A DNA stretch of 64,000 nt. Origin: Massilia aquatica (GTDB lineage: Bacteria; Pseudomonadota; Gammaproteobacteria; Burkholderiales; Burkholderiaceae_D). This document shows positions 34,498 through 43,137 of the stretch, in pieces. The translations under genes were made by a program, and so were the position numbers. The notes beneath the pieces were generated by a model. It saw nothing but the letters and a program-made list of their open reading frames with translations, ran no database searches and was not told the origin of the DNA. How positions within the stretch are numbered: position 1 is the first letter of the stretch; every line of letters begins with the position of its first letter. The stretch is taken from assembly GCF_011682045.1 (NCBI RefSeq), contig NZ_VVIW01000010.1, positions 124,001-188,000 of the forward strand, read 5' to 3'.

Positions 34498-34507
34498 GGC
34501 GCCGTCC

Positions 34508-35767
34508 TCAGAACACGAAATCGAGCACCGCGCTCGCGAGGTTGACGCGCGGGCGCTCGCCGAAGCCCGGCTGCACGTTGAGCAGGGTGCCGCGCGAATG
34601 CGCGTCCGGGCGCACCCGGTCGTACTGGAGCTTGAGCGCGACGTTGCGGCGCACGTCCCAGCGCACGCCGGCGCTGACGGTGTTCTGCACCGATACGCTC
34701 ATCAACAGGTAGTTCAGGCCCGCATTGAGCTGGCCGGCCGGCGCGGCCAGCGCCGGCGGCAGGCCGTCGAGCGCCAGGCCAGGGTCGCGCGTGGGACTTT
34801 TGGCGTGCGACGCGGCGTAGGTCAGGTACGGCGTGAAGGCGCCGATACGGTAGCCACCACCGGCATAGCCGGTGAGGGTCTTGCCGAGGAAGGAATGGGA
34901 ATTGAAGCGGCCCACTTCGGCCATCACGAACCAGTCGCCGGGGTCGTAGCCGGCGCCGATGGTCAGGGCGTTGAAGCGCTTGCGCTCGATCCCGTACTGG
35001 CGCGCCAGGGCCTGGCCGGGAGGGCCGAACTGATTGAAGCCGTCGAACAGCTCGTCGGCCAGGTTGATCGACACTTCGCTGCTGAAGGCGCTCACGCGGC
35101 TGCTGAAGGCGCCCCGTTCGGCGGTGGTGGACACGCCGGTGAGTTTACGCGCCTTGACGGTGTAGCCCTGGTACAGATCGAAACCGGTGCCGCCGACGAA
35201 GGCCTGGGTGAGCAATTTGAGACCGCCCGCCTTCCAGCGGTAGCTGGCGTCGACGCCGTCGCTGCTGCTGATCGAGAGGGCGCCGTACACCTCGCCGGGC
35301 GTGCGCGCCCACGGATAGGCGTAGCCGATCTTGCGGTAGTCGGCTGCGAGGAATATCGGCAGGGCGATGCGGCCGACGCGCAGCGACAGGTCGGGCGTGG
35401 CCTGGTATTTTACGTTGGCCCACTCGACCAGCGGGCGGTAGCTGCGGTCGAGCCGCTGTTCGGTGATTACCTGCACCACGCCCGACCATTGCTTGTTGAT
35501 GGTCACGCCGAGCTGCGCGCCGAGACGGCTGTCCACGTGCGGGCTCCAGGCGTCGCTGTAGCCGGCGCCGCTCGCTTTGAGCACGCTCGCGCCAAAGTCG
35601 GCCCGGCGGTTGTCGGAGTGGCTCACCGCCGCCGTGCCGAAGCCGCCGAAGGTCCAGGCCAGGCCGTCGGGATCGGCCGCCTGCGCCACGCCGCCGGCCA
35701 GCAGTGCGACAGAAATGCATGCGCGGGTGGCGACGACTTGGGCGGTGCGTGGGTCAGGCTTGGTCAT
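34508..35767 (-). CDS. outer-membrane porin-like beta-barrel
   Basis: The 419-residue protein has a signal peptide ending in A-Q-A and a mature sequence of alternating hydrophobic strands with short turns. It ends in the C-terminal V-L-D-F-V-F, the terminal Phe recognised by the BAM machinery. It has no plug domain. It is the first gene of the operon with the binding protein and the c-di-GMP enzyme. The start at 35767 gives a normal signal peptide. Confidence 0.8.
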   Translation of the reverse strand: MTKPDPRTAQVVATRACISVALLAGGVAQAADPDGLAWTFGGFGTAAVSHSDNRRADFGASVLKASGAGYSDAWSPHVDSRLGAQLGVTINKQWSGVVQVITEQRLDRSYRPLVEWANVKYQATPDLSLRVGRIALPIFLAADYRKIGYAYPWARTPGEVYGALSISSSDGVDASYRWKAGGLKLLTQAFVGGTGFDLYQGYTVKARKLTGVSTTAERGAFSSRVSAFSSEVSINLADELFDGFNQFGPPGQALARQYGIERKRFNALTIGAGYDPGDWFVMAEVGRFNSHSFLGKTLTGYAGGGYRIGAFTPYLTYAASHAKSPTRDPGLALDGLPPALAAPAGQLNAGLNYLLMSVSVQNTVSAGVRWDVRRNVALKLQYDRVRPDAHSRGTLLNVQPGFGERPRVNLASAVLDFVF

Positions 35768-36260
35768 GAATAGAGGTCCGGTGAAGCATGCTTCGCGCAG
35801 GCGCAGCACCGGCGGAGGCGCGCCGGCTGGGTCAGGTGCGGGAATATTGTCGGTCAGGCTAGCGCGGGTTTGGCCAGCGCGGGATTCAGGCTCGACTTTA
35901 TAGAGCAGGGTGGCGCTTGTCGAACATTTTCCTCACGAACGTAATCGCCCTGATAACTTGTGCTGCGGAAAAGCAACATTCGGAGAGATTGTGGGATCGC
36001 TCGAGCGCGGCTGCCCGGCTGACGGGACCGAAACGGTGGTCGCAGGGGGTTGTGGCAGCCCCCCCTCATTGCTCCGCAAGCTGGTCATCCACCATTTCAA
36101 TCGAATAATATTGTCAATTGTTCGACATGCGTCTATTCTCAACGTCGTAGCGCATCAATGCGTCTTCCCAGATGCACACTCTTTCATTTTTTAATAAATC
36201 AACACGCCGGTAACTTGGACTGCGATGGTCTGATACGCCAGGGTGCATGAAGGTCGAACC
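35768..36260. other. gene-poor interval upstream of the porin operon
   Basis: These 490 bases contain no gene with coding features. They must hold the porin operon promoter. A GGGGGTT/AGCCCCC imperfect hairpin lies at about 36045-36064, and the DNA from 36090 to 36200 is AT-rich. Frames of 60-95 codons here lack start signals and any domain. Confidence 0.5.
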
Positions 36261-36572
36261 ATGTTGTTTACTGTCTCCGCGACGTTTTCCGACTTCAGCA
36301 TGGCGTACGAACAGTACGAAGCCGACGGCCCGGCAGCGGCGCTGATCATGTTCTTATCCCGTGCCGAATCGCTCAACCGATATGAACCTGCGCTACGCCA
36401 GCTCGCGTGCCGAAGCGATGGGCACGACCTCTTGCATGTGGCAGGTGGCATCCGCGGTCTCTGGATCTGGCATCTGATGACGCCATTGGAGCCGGACGAC
36501 ATCGGGATGTACGGAGGCACCGTGATTCAAACCGATCCCGACGCTGAGCTACGTGGGGTGCCGATTGCCTGA
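36261..36572 (+). CDS. small hypothetical protein
   Basis: This 103-residue soluble protein has no recognised motif. AAGG lies nine bases before the ATG, which fixes the start over the GTG at 36243. Codon use is less GC-biased than its neighbours. It is convergent with the YgjP-like peptidase gene. Confidence 0.5.
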   Translation: MLFTVSATFSDFSMAYEQYEADGPAAALIMFLSRAESLNRYEPALRQLACRSDGHDLLHVAGGIRGLWIWHLMTPLEPDDIGMYGGTVIQTDPDAELRGVPIA

Positions 36573-36617
36573 CGCAGTTGGCAACGCGCTCGCGCGAACG
36601 CCGCAACGGCGCCGCGC

Positions 36618-37124
36618 CTACCAGAGGCGCTCGCCCGACACATCGAGCTGGGTCAGGTACAGCCTGAGGTCGAATTCGTACTGGTGGTAGTTCGGCTCCA
36701 TGTAGCAGCACAGCTTGTAGAACGCCTTGTCGTGCTGCTTTTCCTTGACGTGCGCCAGTTCGTGCACGGTGATCATGCGCAGGAACTCGATCGGCGTGTC
36801 CTTGAACACGGTCGCGACGCGGATTTCGTGCTTGGCCTTGAGCTTGTTGCCCTGCACGCGCGAGATATAGGTGTGCAGGCCCAGCGCGTGCTGGATCACA
36901 TGCAGCTTGCTGTCGAAAACGACCTTGTTGATCGGGTCGGCGTTGCGCAGGAATTCGGTCTTGAGGTCTTGCACGTAGTCGTACAGGGCACGGTCGGTGC
37001 GCACCTCGTGGGCGGCGGGATAGCGCTGCTTGAGTACCTCGCCGAGCTTGTTTTGCGCGATCAGCTGGGTCACTTGCGCCTGCGTCTGCTCGGAATAGGC
37101 GCTCAGGTATTTAAGGGGTTGCAT
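36618..37124 (-). CDS. YgjP-like M48-family metallopeptidase
   Basis: The 168-residue protein has the zinc motif H-E-L-A-H-V-K-E-K-Q-H near residues 121-131 (HExxH followed by a third ligand). This is the SprT/YgjP (DUF45) type short peptidase domain, not a membrane-bound M48 enzyme. It is probably a cytoplasmic metalloprotease; substrates are unknown. Confidence 0.8.
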   Translation of the reverse strand: MQPLKYLSAYSEQTQAQVTQLIAQNKLGEVLKQRYPAAHEVRTDRALYDYVQDLKTEFLRNADPINKVVFDSKLHVIQHALGLHTYISRVQGNKLKAKHEIRVATVFKDTPIEFLRMITVHELAHVKEKQHDKAFYKLCCYMEPNYHQYEFDLRLYLTQLDVSGERLW

Positions 37125-37226
37125 GTGGGCACTTTACCACAGCGCCGCCGGCAAGCCTGGCGGCATCAAGCCGCAGCCGGGGCCGGCAATGATGCGTTGA
37201 TGGCGTACTTGTGGCATCATCTCATC

Positions 37227-37430
37227 ATGAAAGCGCTCAAAAGTCCCCTTGCCGTCGAACTGCTTGCCGATCCGGCGGCACGCGACGAGCTACGCCGTTT
37301 CCTGGTCGGCAAGCGTCAAGGCTCGCCAGCGACGCCGCAAAGCGCCGCCAGCGGACCGTTCCAGATCCGTCGCGGCGGCTCCGCCGTCACGGTCAAGGTC
37401 GAACTGGTGCCCAAGGCAAAGGCCGCATGA
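37227..37430 (+). CDS. small basic hypothetical protein
   Basis: The 67-residue product starts M-K-A-L-K-S-P-L-A and is rich in Arg, Lys and Ala. No domain is seen. It ends eight bases before the membrane protein gene at 37438, with which it is probably cotranscribed. A ribosome binding site is not obvious. Confidence 0.5.
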   Translation: MKALKSPLAVELLADPAARDELRRFLVGKRQGSPATPQSAASGPFQIRRGGSAVTVKVELVPKAKAA

Positions 37431-37437
37431 CGGTCGG

Positions 37438-38199
37438 ATGAATATTGCCCTTCCCGCACTCATTGCCTTCCTGCTGCTCTTGCCCGGCTTTATTTTCAGA
37501 ACCCGCCTGAAGCGCTCGGAGCGCACTTCCCTCGATTTTTCGCCGTTCGGCCAGGTAGTCGCCGAAGCGGTGCTGTGGTCGCTGATGGCGCACCTGGCCT
37601 GGCTGGCGCTGTCGGCGGTGGTCTTCGGCCAGCGTTTCGCCCCGCTGGTGCTGATGGAACTGCTGTCCTCCGCGCCGTCGATCCAGGCCGATGCCACGGC
37701 CGCCGTGGCCGCCGGTTTCAGCTGGATCGCCGCCTACTTCGTCAGCCTGTTCCTGGCCTCGTTTGTCCTGCCGACCCTGGCGCGCCTGATCATTTCGCGT
37801 TACCGGCTGGACCGCTCCACGGCGCGCCTTGGCCCGTTTTTCCGCTTCCACGACGCACCCTGGTACTACCTGCTGACCGGCGCCGATTTCAAGCAGGAGG
37901 ACGCGCCCGACTTCATCATCGTCTCGGCCGTGGTCGAAATTGCCAAGGAAGCCGTGCTGTACGTGGGCGTGCTGGACGAATTTTTCGTCAATGCGGAAGG
38001 ACAGCTCGACCGCATGGTGCTGCAAGGCGTATCGCGCCGGCCGATGGTGGCCGACAAGCCCGGCCCGGATGCACCCGACGCCAGCGACAGCGAGCGCTTC
38101 TACGAGGTCGACGGCGACTCGTTCGTGCTGCGCTACAGCGAAACGATCACGCTCAATGTGCAGTACGTCAAAATCACCGAGGAGCAGGACGCGCCCTGA
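37438..38199 (+). CDS. membrane protein resembling DUF6338
   Basis: The 253-residue protein begins with a hydrophobic segment ending L-P-G-F-I-F-R-T-R, followed by two further transmembrane helices (about 37-58 and 93-116) and a soluble C-terminal half. The first 25 residues are reminiscent of DUF6338 family proteins. The ATG overlaps the end of a GGTCGGATG stretch. The function is unknown. Confidence 0.6.
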   Translation: MNIALPALIAFLLLLPGFIFRTRLKRSERTSLDFSPFGQVVAEAVLWSLMAHLAWLALSAVVFGQRFAPLVLMELLSSAPSIQADATAAVAAGFSWIAAYFVSLFLASFVLPTLARLIISRYRLDRSTARLGPFFRFHDAPWYYLLTGADFKQEDAPDFIIVSAVVEIAKEAVLYVGVLDEFFVNAEGQLDRMVLQGVSRRPMVADKPGPDAPDASDSERFYEVDGDSFVLRYSETITLNVQYVKITEEQDAP

Positions 38200-38205
38200 C
38201 GCCAT

Positions 38206-38226
38206 CGGCCGGTAACGATCCGGCCG
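38206..38226. terminator. hairpin between convergent genes
   Basis: CGGCCGG and CCGGCCG form a 7-bp perfect stem with a 7-base loop between the convergent membrane protein gene and cydX. No T-run follows on either strand, so this is a weak terminator candidate. Confidence 0.4.
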
Positions 38227-38257
38227 CCCCCATCCCGGAGGGCCGCCGGCGTGGCAA

Positions 38258-38416
38258 TCAGAACAGGCGGTTTTCCTTGTTCGCCTCTTCAAAGCTGGTC
38301 CGCGTCACATCCTCGTCGCGCAGGCCGAACGCGTAGTTCGCCTCCAGCCACATCACGTTGATGATGGCGGCCGAGAGGGCAAGGCCGATTCCCAATATCC
38401 AGGCAAAATACCACAT
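38258..38416 (-). CDS. cydX: cytochrome bd oxidase small subunit CydX
   Basis: On the minus strand a 52-residue protein starts M-W-Y-F-A-W-I-L-G, the hallmark of CydX (YbgT). It has one transmembrane helix ending near W-L-E and then a hydrophilic tail with D-E-D and E-E-A-N-K-E-N. CydX stabilises the haem-binding CydAB core. E. coli CydX is 37 residues, so this one has about 15 extra C-terminal residues. It begins nine bases after the cydB stop, in the usual cydABX order. Confidence 0.9.
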   Translation of the reverse strand: MWYFAWILGIGLALSAAIINVMWLEANYAFGLRDEDVTRTSFEEANKENRLF

Positions 38417-38425
38417 GGTCTGCTC

Positions 38426-39568
38426 CTAGTAAGATTCGTGTTCGTTTTCGCGGATATGCGCGGCGGTGACCTTGCCGCGCATGATCGAATAGACCCAGCT
38501 GGTGTACATCACCACGATCGGCAGCATGATCACAATCACCCAGAACATCACGCCCAGGCTCTTGTGGCTGGCCACCGCATCCCACGCGGTCAGGCCGCTG
38601 CCGGGCGAGAGCGAGGACGGCATGATGAAGGGGAACATGGCGGCGCCGGCGGTGAGCACGATCGCGCCCACCGACACGCCGCTGGCCAAAAACGCCAGCA
38701 GGCTGCGGCGCGCCGCGCACAGCAGCACCGCCAGCGCGGCCCCAAACAGGCCCATGGCCGGGAAGGCGATCGTCAGCGGCCAGCGCGTGTAGTTATCCAT
38801 CCACGCGCCGACGCCGCGTTCGACCACTTTGGCGGTCGGCATGAAGGCCGAATCGACCGGCGGCATCGAAACGATGCGAAAGCCGTCGAGCCCCGTGGCG
38901 ACCCACAGCCCGGCCGCGCCGAAGGCGAGCAAGGTGAGCGCGCCGGCCGCCATGGCCGCCTTGCGCGCGCGCTCGGCGATGACGTCCTCGGTCTTCTGAT
39001 ACAGGAAGGTGGCGCCGTGCATCGTCAGCATTGCCACGCCCAGCACCCCGGCCAGCAGGCCGAAGGGATTGAACAGGCCGAGAAAGCTGCCGGTGTACTC
39101 CATGCGCATGGTGTCGTCGTAGTGGAACGGGACGCCCTGCAGCAGGTTGCCGAAGGCGATGCCGAAGATCAGCGGCGGCACGAAGCCCCCGGTGAACAGG
39201 CCCCAGTCCCAGGCATTGCGCCAGCGCGTGTCGGCCAGTTTGCTGCGGTAGTCGAAACCGACCGGCCGGAAAAACAGCGCGAACAGCAGCAGCATCAGCG
39301 CCACGTAAAAGCCCGAAAAGGCGGCCGCGTACACCAGCGGCCAGGCCGCGAACATGGCGCCGCCGGCGGCGATGAACCAGGTCTGGTTGCCTTCCCAGGT
39401 CGGCCCGATCACGTTGATGATGACGCGCCGTTCCATGTCATCCTTGCCGAGGAAGGGCAGCCACATGCCGACCCCGAAGTCGAAACCGTTGGTCAGCGCG
39501 AAGCCGATCAGCAGCAGGCCGACAAAGCCCCACCAGATCACCTTGAGCGTGTCGTAGTCGAAGATCAT
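38426..39568 (-). CDS. cydB: cytochrome bd ubiquinol oxidase subunit II
   Basis: The 380-residue protein has the CydB start (W-W-G-F-V-G-L-L-L-I-G-F-A-L-T-N-G-F-D) and eight to nine transmembrane helices. The W-E-G-N-Q-T-W motif near 54 is diagnostic. With CydA it forms the oxygen-reducing quinol oxidase of the inner membrane, used at low oxygen or under respiratory stress. The start overlaps the cydA stop as ATGA. Confidence 0.95.
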   Translation of the reverse strand: MIFDYDTLKVIWWGFVGLLLIGFALTNGFDFGVGMWLPFLGKDDMERRVIINVIGPTWEGNQTWFIAAGGAMFAAWPLVYAAAFSGFYVALMLLLFALFFRPVGFDYRSKLADTRWRNAWDWGLFTGGFVPPLIFGIAFGNLLQGVPFHYDDTMRMEYTGSFLGLFNPFGLLAGVLGVAMLTMHGATFLYQKTEDVIAERARKAAMAAGALTLLAFGAAGLWVATGLDGFRIVSMPPVDSAFMPTAKVVERGVGAWMDNYTRWPLTIAFPAMGLFGAALAVLLCAARRSLLAFLASGVSVGAIVLTAGAAMFPFIMPSSLSPGSGLTAWDAVASHKSLGVMFWVIVIMLPIVVMYTSWVYSIMRGKVTAAHIRENEHESY

Positions 39569-41127
39569 GCGGCCTCCTTCTGTTCCCAGTGATATTTACC
39601 CGTATGCAGCGCGCTCGGGCCGAGGCGCGTGTACTTGATCATCAGTCCCATCTCGATCACCAGCAGCAGCGTGTAGAAGCCGATGAAGCCGGCCAGGCTG
39701 AAATACAGGTTCGACACCTGCAGGGTCGACGCCGACAGGTGGGTCGGCAGGATGCCGGCGATGGTCCACGGCTGGCGGCCATATTCAGCCACCACCCAGC
39801 CCAGCTCCGCCGCCACCCATGGCAGCGGGATCGCGCACACGGCCAGCTTGAGCAGCCAGCGCTGCTGCGCCAGGCGCTTGCGGATCAGGAAGTAGAACGA
39901 GGCGCTGAAGATGAACAGGAACAGGAAGCCCAATCCGACCATGATGCGGAAAGACCAGAACAGCGGCGCCACTTTCGGCACGGTGTCGCCCACCGCCATC
40001 TTGATCTGCGCTTCGGTGGCGTCGATCACGCGCGGGGTGTACTTTTTGAGCAGCAGGCCGTAGCCCAGGTCGTCCTTCAGGCGCAGGAAGTCGGCGCGCG
40101 CCTCGGGCGACTTGTCGCCGCTTTTCAGGCGCGTGAGGGCCGCGTACGACAGCATGCCGTTGCGGATGCGCGTCTCGTGCAGCTTTTTCAGGTCCTTGAT
40201 GCCGGTCACCTGGGTGTCGGTCGAACGGGTAGCGATCAGTCCCAGCACGTATGGGATCTTGACCGCGTAATCGGTGCGTTCTTCTTTATCGTTGGGCAGG
40301 CCGATCAGGGTAAGGCCGGCCGGTGCGGGTTCGGTTTCCCATTCGGCTTCGATGGCGGCCAGCTTGACCTTGTTGACTTCACCGGCGGTGTAGCCCGATT
40401 CGTCGCCCAGCACGATCACCGACAGCGTCGAGGCCAGGCCGAAACCGGCCGCAATCGCAAACGAGCGCAGGGCGAACGGCACGTCGCGCGCCTTGAGCAG
40501 ATAAAAAGCCGATACGCCCAGCACGAACATGGATGCCGTCACGTAGCCGGCAGAAATGGTGTGCACGAACTTGACCTGCGCCACCGGGTTGAAGATCACA
40601 TCCGAGATGCTGACCAGTTCCATGCGCATGGTCTCGAAATTGAATTCGGCGCCGACCGGGTTGTTCATCCAGCCGTTGGCGATCAGGATCCACAAGGCCG
40701 ACAGGCTCGATCCGAGGGCCACCAGGAAGGTCACGCCCAGGTGCTGCACTTTCGACAGGCGCGACCAGCCGAAGAAGAACAGGCCGACAAAGGTCGACTC
40801 GAGGAAGAAGGCCATCATGCCCTCGATCGCCAGCGGGGTGCCGAAGATGTCGCCCACGTAGTGCGAGTAGTAGGCCCAGTTGGTCCCGAACTGGAATTCG
40901 AGGGTGATGCCGGTGGTGACGCCCATGGCGAAGTTAATCCCGAACAGCTTGCCCCAGAACTTGGTCATGTCGCGGTAGATTTCGCGACCGGTCATGACAT
41001 AGACCGATTCCATGATCACCAGGATCCACGACAGGCCGAGGGTGAGGGGAACGAACAGGAAGTGATACATGGCGGTCGCGGCGAACTGCAATCGCGACAG
41101 GCTGACAACATCATCGATGGGAATCAT
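39565..41127 (-). CDS. cydA: cytochrome bd ubiquinol oxidase subunit I
   Basis: The 520-residue protein has the CydA hallmarks: an N-terminal haem-ligand His in M-Y-H-F-L-F, the axial His in F-V-H-T-I-S-A-G-Y, a quinol-binding Q-loop of the long (E. coli) type between helices VI and VII, and the G-R-Q-P-W motif in the second half. The long loop separates it from cyanide-insensitive short-loop (CIO) forms. It is expressed with cydP before it and cydB, cydX after it. Confidence 0.95.
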   Translation of the reverse strand: MIPIDDVVSLSRLQFAATAMYHFLFVPLTLGLSWILVIMESVYVMTGREIYRDMTKFWGKLFGINFAMGVTTGITLEFQFGTNWAYYSHYVGDIFGTPLAIEGMMAFFLESTFVGLFFFGWSRLSKVQHLGVTFLVALGSSLSALWILIANGWMNNPVGAEFNFETMRMELVSISDVIFNPVAQVKFVHTISAGYVTASMFVLGVSAFYLLKARDVPFALRSFAIAAGFGLASTLSVIVLGDESGYTAGEVNKVKLAAIEAEWETEPAPAGLTLIGLPNDKEERTDYAVKIPYVLGLIATRSTDTQVTGIKDLKKLHETRIRNGMLSYAALTRLKSGDKSPEARADFLRLKDDLGYGLLLKKYTPRVIDATEAQIKMAVGDTVPKVAPLFWSFRIMVGLGFLFLFIFSASFYFLIRKRLAQQRWLLKLAVCAIPLPWVAAELGWVVAEYGRQPWTIAGILPTHLSASTLQVSNLYFSLAGFIGFYTLLLVIEMGLMIKYTRLGPSALHTGKYHWEQKEAA

Positions 41128-41336
41128 GGCGTGGCCTTGGCAGGAGTAAGTGGTGGTGGTTTCGGTCGGGGCGTGGCGAGCAGGTGCTGTTCGACCTGCG
41201 CGGTCGGCATGCGCATTTTTTTCACCTGGGGCGTGGAGAAGAAGGCTTTGTAGAACATGAACAGGATGACGGCCTTCAAAACCAGCACCAGCGTGATCGC
41301 CAGTGCGAACGGGAGGCGGTGAAGAAGGGCGCGCAT
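41124..41336 (-). CDS. cydP: cytochrome oxidase putative small subunit CydP
   Basis: The 70-residue product has one transmembrane helix (about 9-33) and a Pro-rich soluble end. It lies directly before cydA with a four-base overlap, in the position of the CydP subunit seen in betaproteobacterial cyd operons. The identification is by position and overall form. The function is not established. Confidence 0.75.
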   Translation of the reverse strand: MRALLHRLPFALAITLVLVLKAVILFMFYKAFFSTPQVKKMRMPTAQVEQHLLATPRPKPPPLTPAKATP

Positions 41337-41337
41337 C

Positions 41338-41964
41338 TTATTCGCCTTTGCCGCTGGCGTCGCCGCTACCGGCTTCGGCTTGCTCGGGTGCGACCGGTTC
41401 CGCAGGGCGTTTCTTGCGGAAGGTGCCGCGCACGGTGTCGCCCACGTTGAGCAGGGTCTTGACGGTGGAGCCCATTTTCATCAGCGAGGTCAGGGTTTCG
41501 GGCGAGAGGCGCTGGACATCGTCGAACCAGGAGCTCGACAGCTCGATCAGGTTATACATTTCGCGCATGCGCTCCTGGGCCACGCGGTCGGCGTCGGTGG
41601 CCGGCGTTTCAAGCAGGGCGTCGCGCAGCATCGACAGGGTCGGCTCGACTTCGCGGCGGCGGCGTTCCTCAAGCAGGGCCTTGAAGATATCCCAGATATC
41701 CTTGGGCGGCTCGAAGTACTCGCGGCGGTCGCCCGGCTGGTGCAGCAGCTTGACCAGGCGCCAGGATTGCAGCTCCTTGAGGCCCATCGACACATTCGAG
41801 CGCGAAAACTGCAGATGTTCAGCGATTTCGTCGGCATTGAGCGGCTTGGCCAGCACGTACAGCAGCGCGTAGATCTGCCCCACGGTCCGGTTAATGCCCC
41901 AGCGGCTGCCCATTTCGCCGAAGTGGAGGATGAATTTCTGGGCAAGTGGACTGAGATTTGTCAT
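41338..41964 (-). CDS. GbsR/MarR family transcriptional regulator
   Basis: The 208-residue protein has a winged helix domain (G-x-x-x-A-L-L-Y-V-L, N-A-D-E-I-A-E-H-L-Q-F-S-R-S-N-V-S) typical of GbsR-like regulators, then a helical C-terminal dimer region and an acidic tail. It is the first gene of the cyd operon and ends one base before cydP. A palindrome sits at its own promoter (41992-42009), so autoregulation and control of cytochrome bd expression are likely. Confidence 0.9.
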   Translation of the reverse strand: MTNLSPLAQKFILHFGEMGSRWGINRTVGQIYALLYVLAKPLNADEIAEHLQFSRSNVSMGLKELQSWRLVKLLHQPGDRREYFEPPKDIWDIFKALLEERRRREVEPTLSMLRDALLETPATDADRVAQERMREMYNLIELSSSWFDDVQRLSPETLTSLMKMGSTVKTLLNVGDTVRGTFRKKRPAEPVAPEQAEAGSGDASGKGE

Positions 41965-41991
41965 GTCTATAGGTCTTTGGAAGTATTGAAT

Positions 41992-42014
41992 TTTCAGGAA
42001 TTACTGAAATTATA
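41992..42014 (-). promoter_or_regulatory. promoter with TTTCAG-N6-CTGAAA palindrome for the cyd operon
   Basis: A perfect TATAAT -10 element lies at 42014-42009 on the minus strand. Directly downstream, covering the start region, is a 6-bp inverted repeat TTTCAG-GAATTA-CTGAAA (41992-42009). The -35 is weaker (TGCACG-like, 16-base spacer). This is a candidate operator for the GbsR/MarR regulator encoded next to it. Confidence 0.6.
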
Positions 42015-42082
42015 GAAGGTTTACGAATTACGTGCAGGGGAGAGCTTGGAATGCCATTGCTGCGTCGCTGGGTGTCCTCGCT

Positions 42083-42265
42083 GGGTGTCAGGTCTGATAT
42101 TCGGACACGAACTGGACGGTCAGGCGGGCGCCCGCCTGCTTGGCAGGCGCGTCATGTGACTAGATATAAAGGATGAGGTCGTGCGTATCCGGGCCGGGTC
42201 CAAATGTCAGACCTCACACCCAGGGGGCAAGGATGAGGCCGTGTCCAAATGTCGGACCTGACACC
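42083..42265. repeat. intergenic repeat patch with inverted and direct copies
   Basis: Three copies of a 25-26 base unit occur: one in plus orientation at 42083-42108 (G-T-G-T-C-A-G-G-T-C...) and two in minus orientation at 42196-42221 and 42241-42265. The last two are also preceded by a shared AAGGATGAGG sequence. A perfect 18-base palindrome (CAGGCGGGCGCCCGCCTG) lies at 42121-42138. The unit looks like an interspersed repeat, perhaps mobile; no gene is present. Confidence 0.6.
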
Positions 42266-42296
42266 AAGCGGGGTGGCGCCAGGCGGGTCGGCCGGA

Positions 42297-43085
42297 TTAC
42301 TTTTCGTGTTCGCGTAGTACGGCGTGAAACAGGGCGTTCAGGGCGGGCAGGGGCTGGGCACGCGGCACCGGCAGCGGTTGCACCGATTCCAGGCGCGTCA
42401 GTTCCTGCTCGATGAAGTCATTGAGCAGGGCGATCGGTTCGGATAGCCCCAGCTCGGGCGCGGCGCGTTTTTGCTCCAGCAGGGCGTCGATCCGCGCCAG
42501 CAAATCCGGGCGATGGTCGAGCAAATGCAGCAGCTTGTGGAATTCGATCGGCGCCGCCGTGCCGTAACGCTCGATCCAATGCACCGAGAGCAGCGCGCGC
42601 AGCACATAAAAATACTTCTTGAGCGGAACCTGCGCGGCGCGCAAATGGTCGCTGTAATTGGTCTTGGCCATGCTGCGGTAGTGATAAATCCCGCGCTCCG
42701 CCGAATACAGCGCCGGCAGCAGTTCCCGCGCCCCGGCGCCGAAGCCGCCAGTCTCGATATAGGTGATCGGCGACTGGATCCATTCCACCATCGCCGGATT
42801 GGTTTTCCAGAGCAGGCGCAGGGCCTTGCGCAGGTCCCAGCCATTGAGGTCGATGTCGTCGACGATCGGGTATTCGATCACGTCGCGCCGCTCTTCCAGA
42901 TCGACCGCCAGATACCAGTCGGCCGGGCGCGCATAGATAAAACGCACATCGTAATCGCTGTTGGGCGACGCAAAACCCCAGGCGCGGCTGCCCGATTCAA
43001 TCGCCAGGATAATGCGCACGCCTTCTTCGCGCTCGGTGCGCGCCAGGCGCGTCATTATCTCGGTCCTTACCTCGTCTGGGATCAT
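42297..43085 (-). CDS. nucleotidyltransferase of the COG3541 type
   Basis: The 262-residue protein has the Pol-beta-like catalytic motif G-S-R-A-W-G-F-A-S-P-N-S-D-Y-D-V near residues 32-47 (GS and DxD). This is the predicted nucleotidyltransferase family COG3541 (YcgL-like in older naming). Such proteins transfer a nucleotide to a protein or RNA target; the specific role here is unknown. The C-terminal part is helical. It has no clear operon partner. Confidence 0.8.
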   Translation of the reverse strand: MIPDEVRTEIMTRLARTEREEGVRIILAIESGSRAWGFASPNSDYDVRFIYARPADWYLAVDLEERRDVIEYPIVDDIDLNGWDLRKALRLLWKTNPAMVEWIQSPITYIETGGFGAGARELLPALYSAERGIYHYRSMAKTNYSDHLRAAQVPLKKYFYVLRALLSVHWIERYGTAAPIEFHKLLHLLDHRPDLLARIDALLEQKRAAPELGLSEPIALLNDFIEQELTRLESVQPLPVPRAQPLPALNALFHAVLREHEK

Positions 43086-43137
43086 GCTGGTTCCTTGTGT
43101 TCCGCAGGCGGTGTCGGTCCACCTGCCCGGTCCGGCA

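Noticed and set aside
35910-36194. 94-codon frame in the interval before 36261
   Set aside because: No start signal, no domain, and it lies in AT-rich promoter DNA.
42121-42138. 18-base palindrome CAGGCGGGCGCCCGCCTG as a separate regulator site
   Set aside because: It is inside the repeat patch at 42083-42265 and far from any start; it is reported there, not as an operator.
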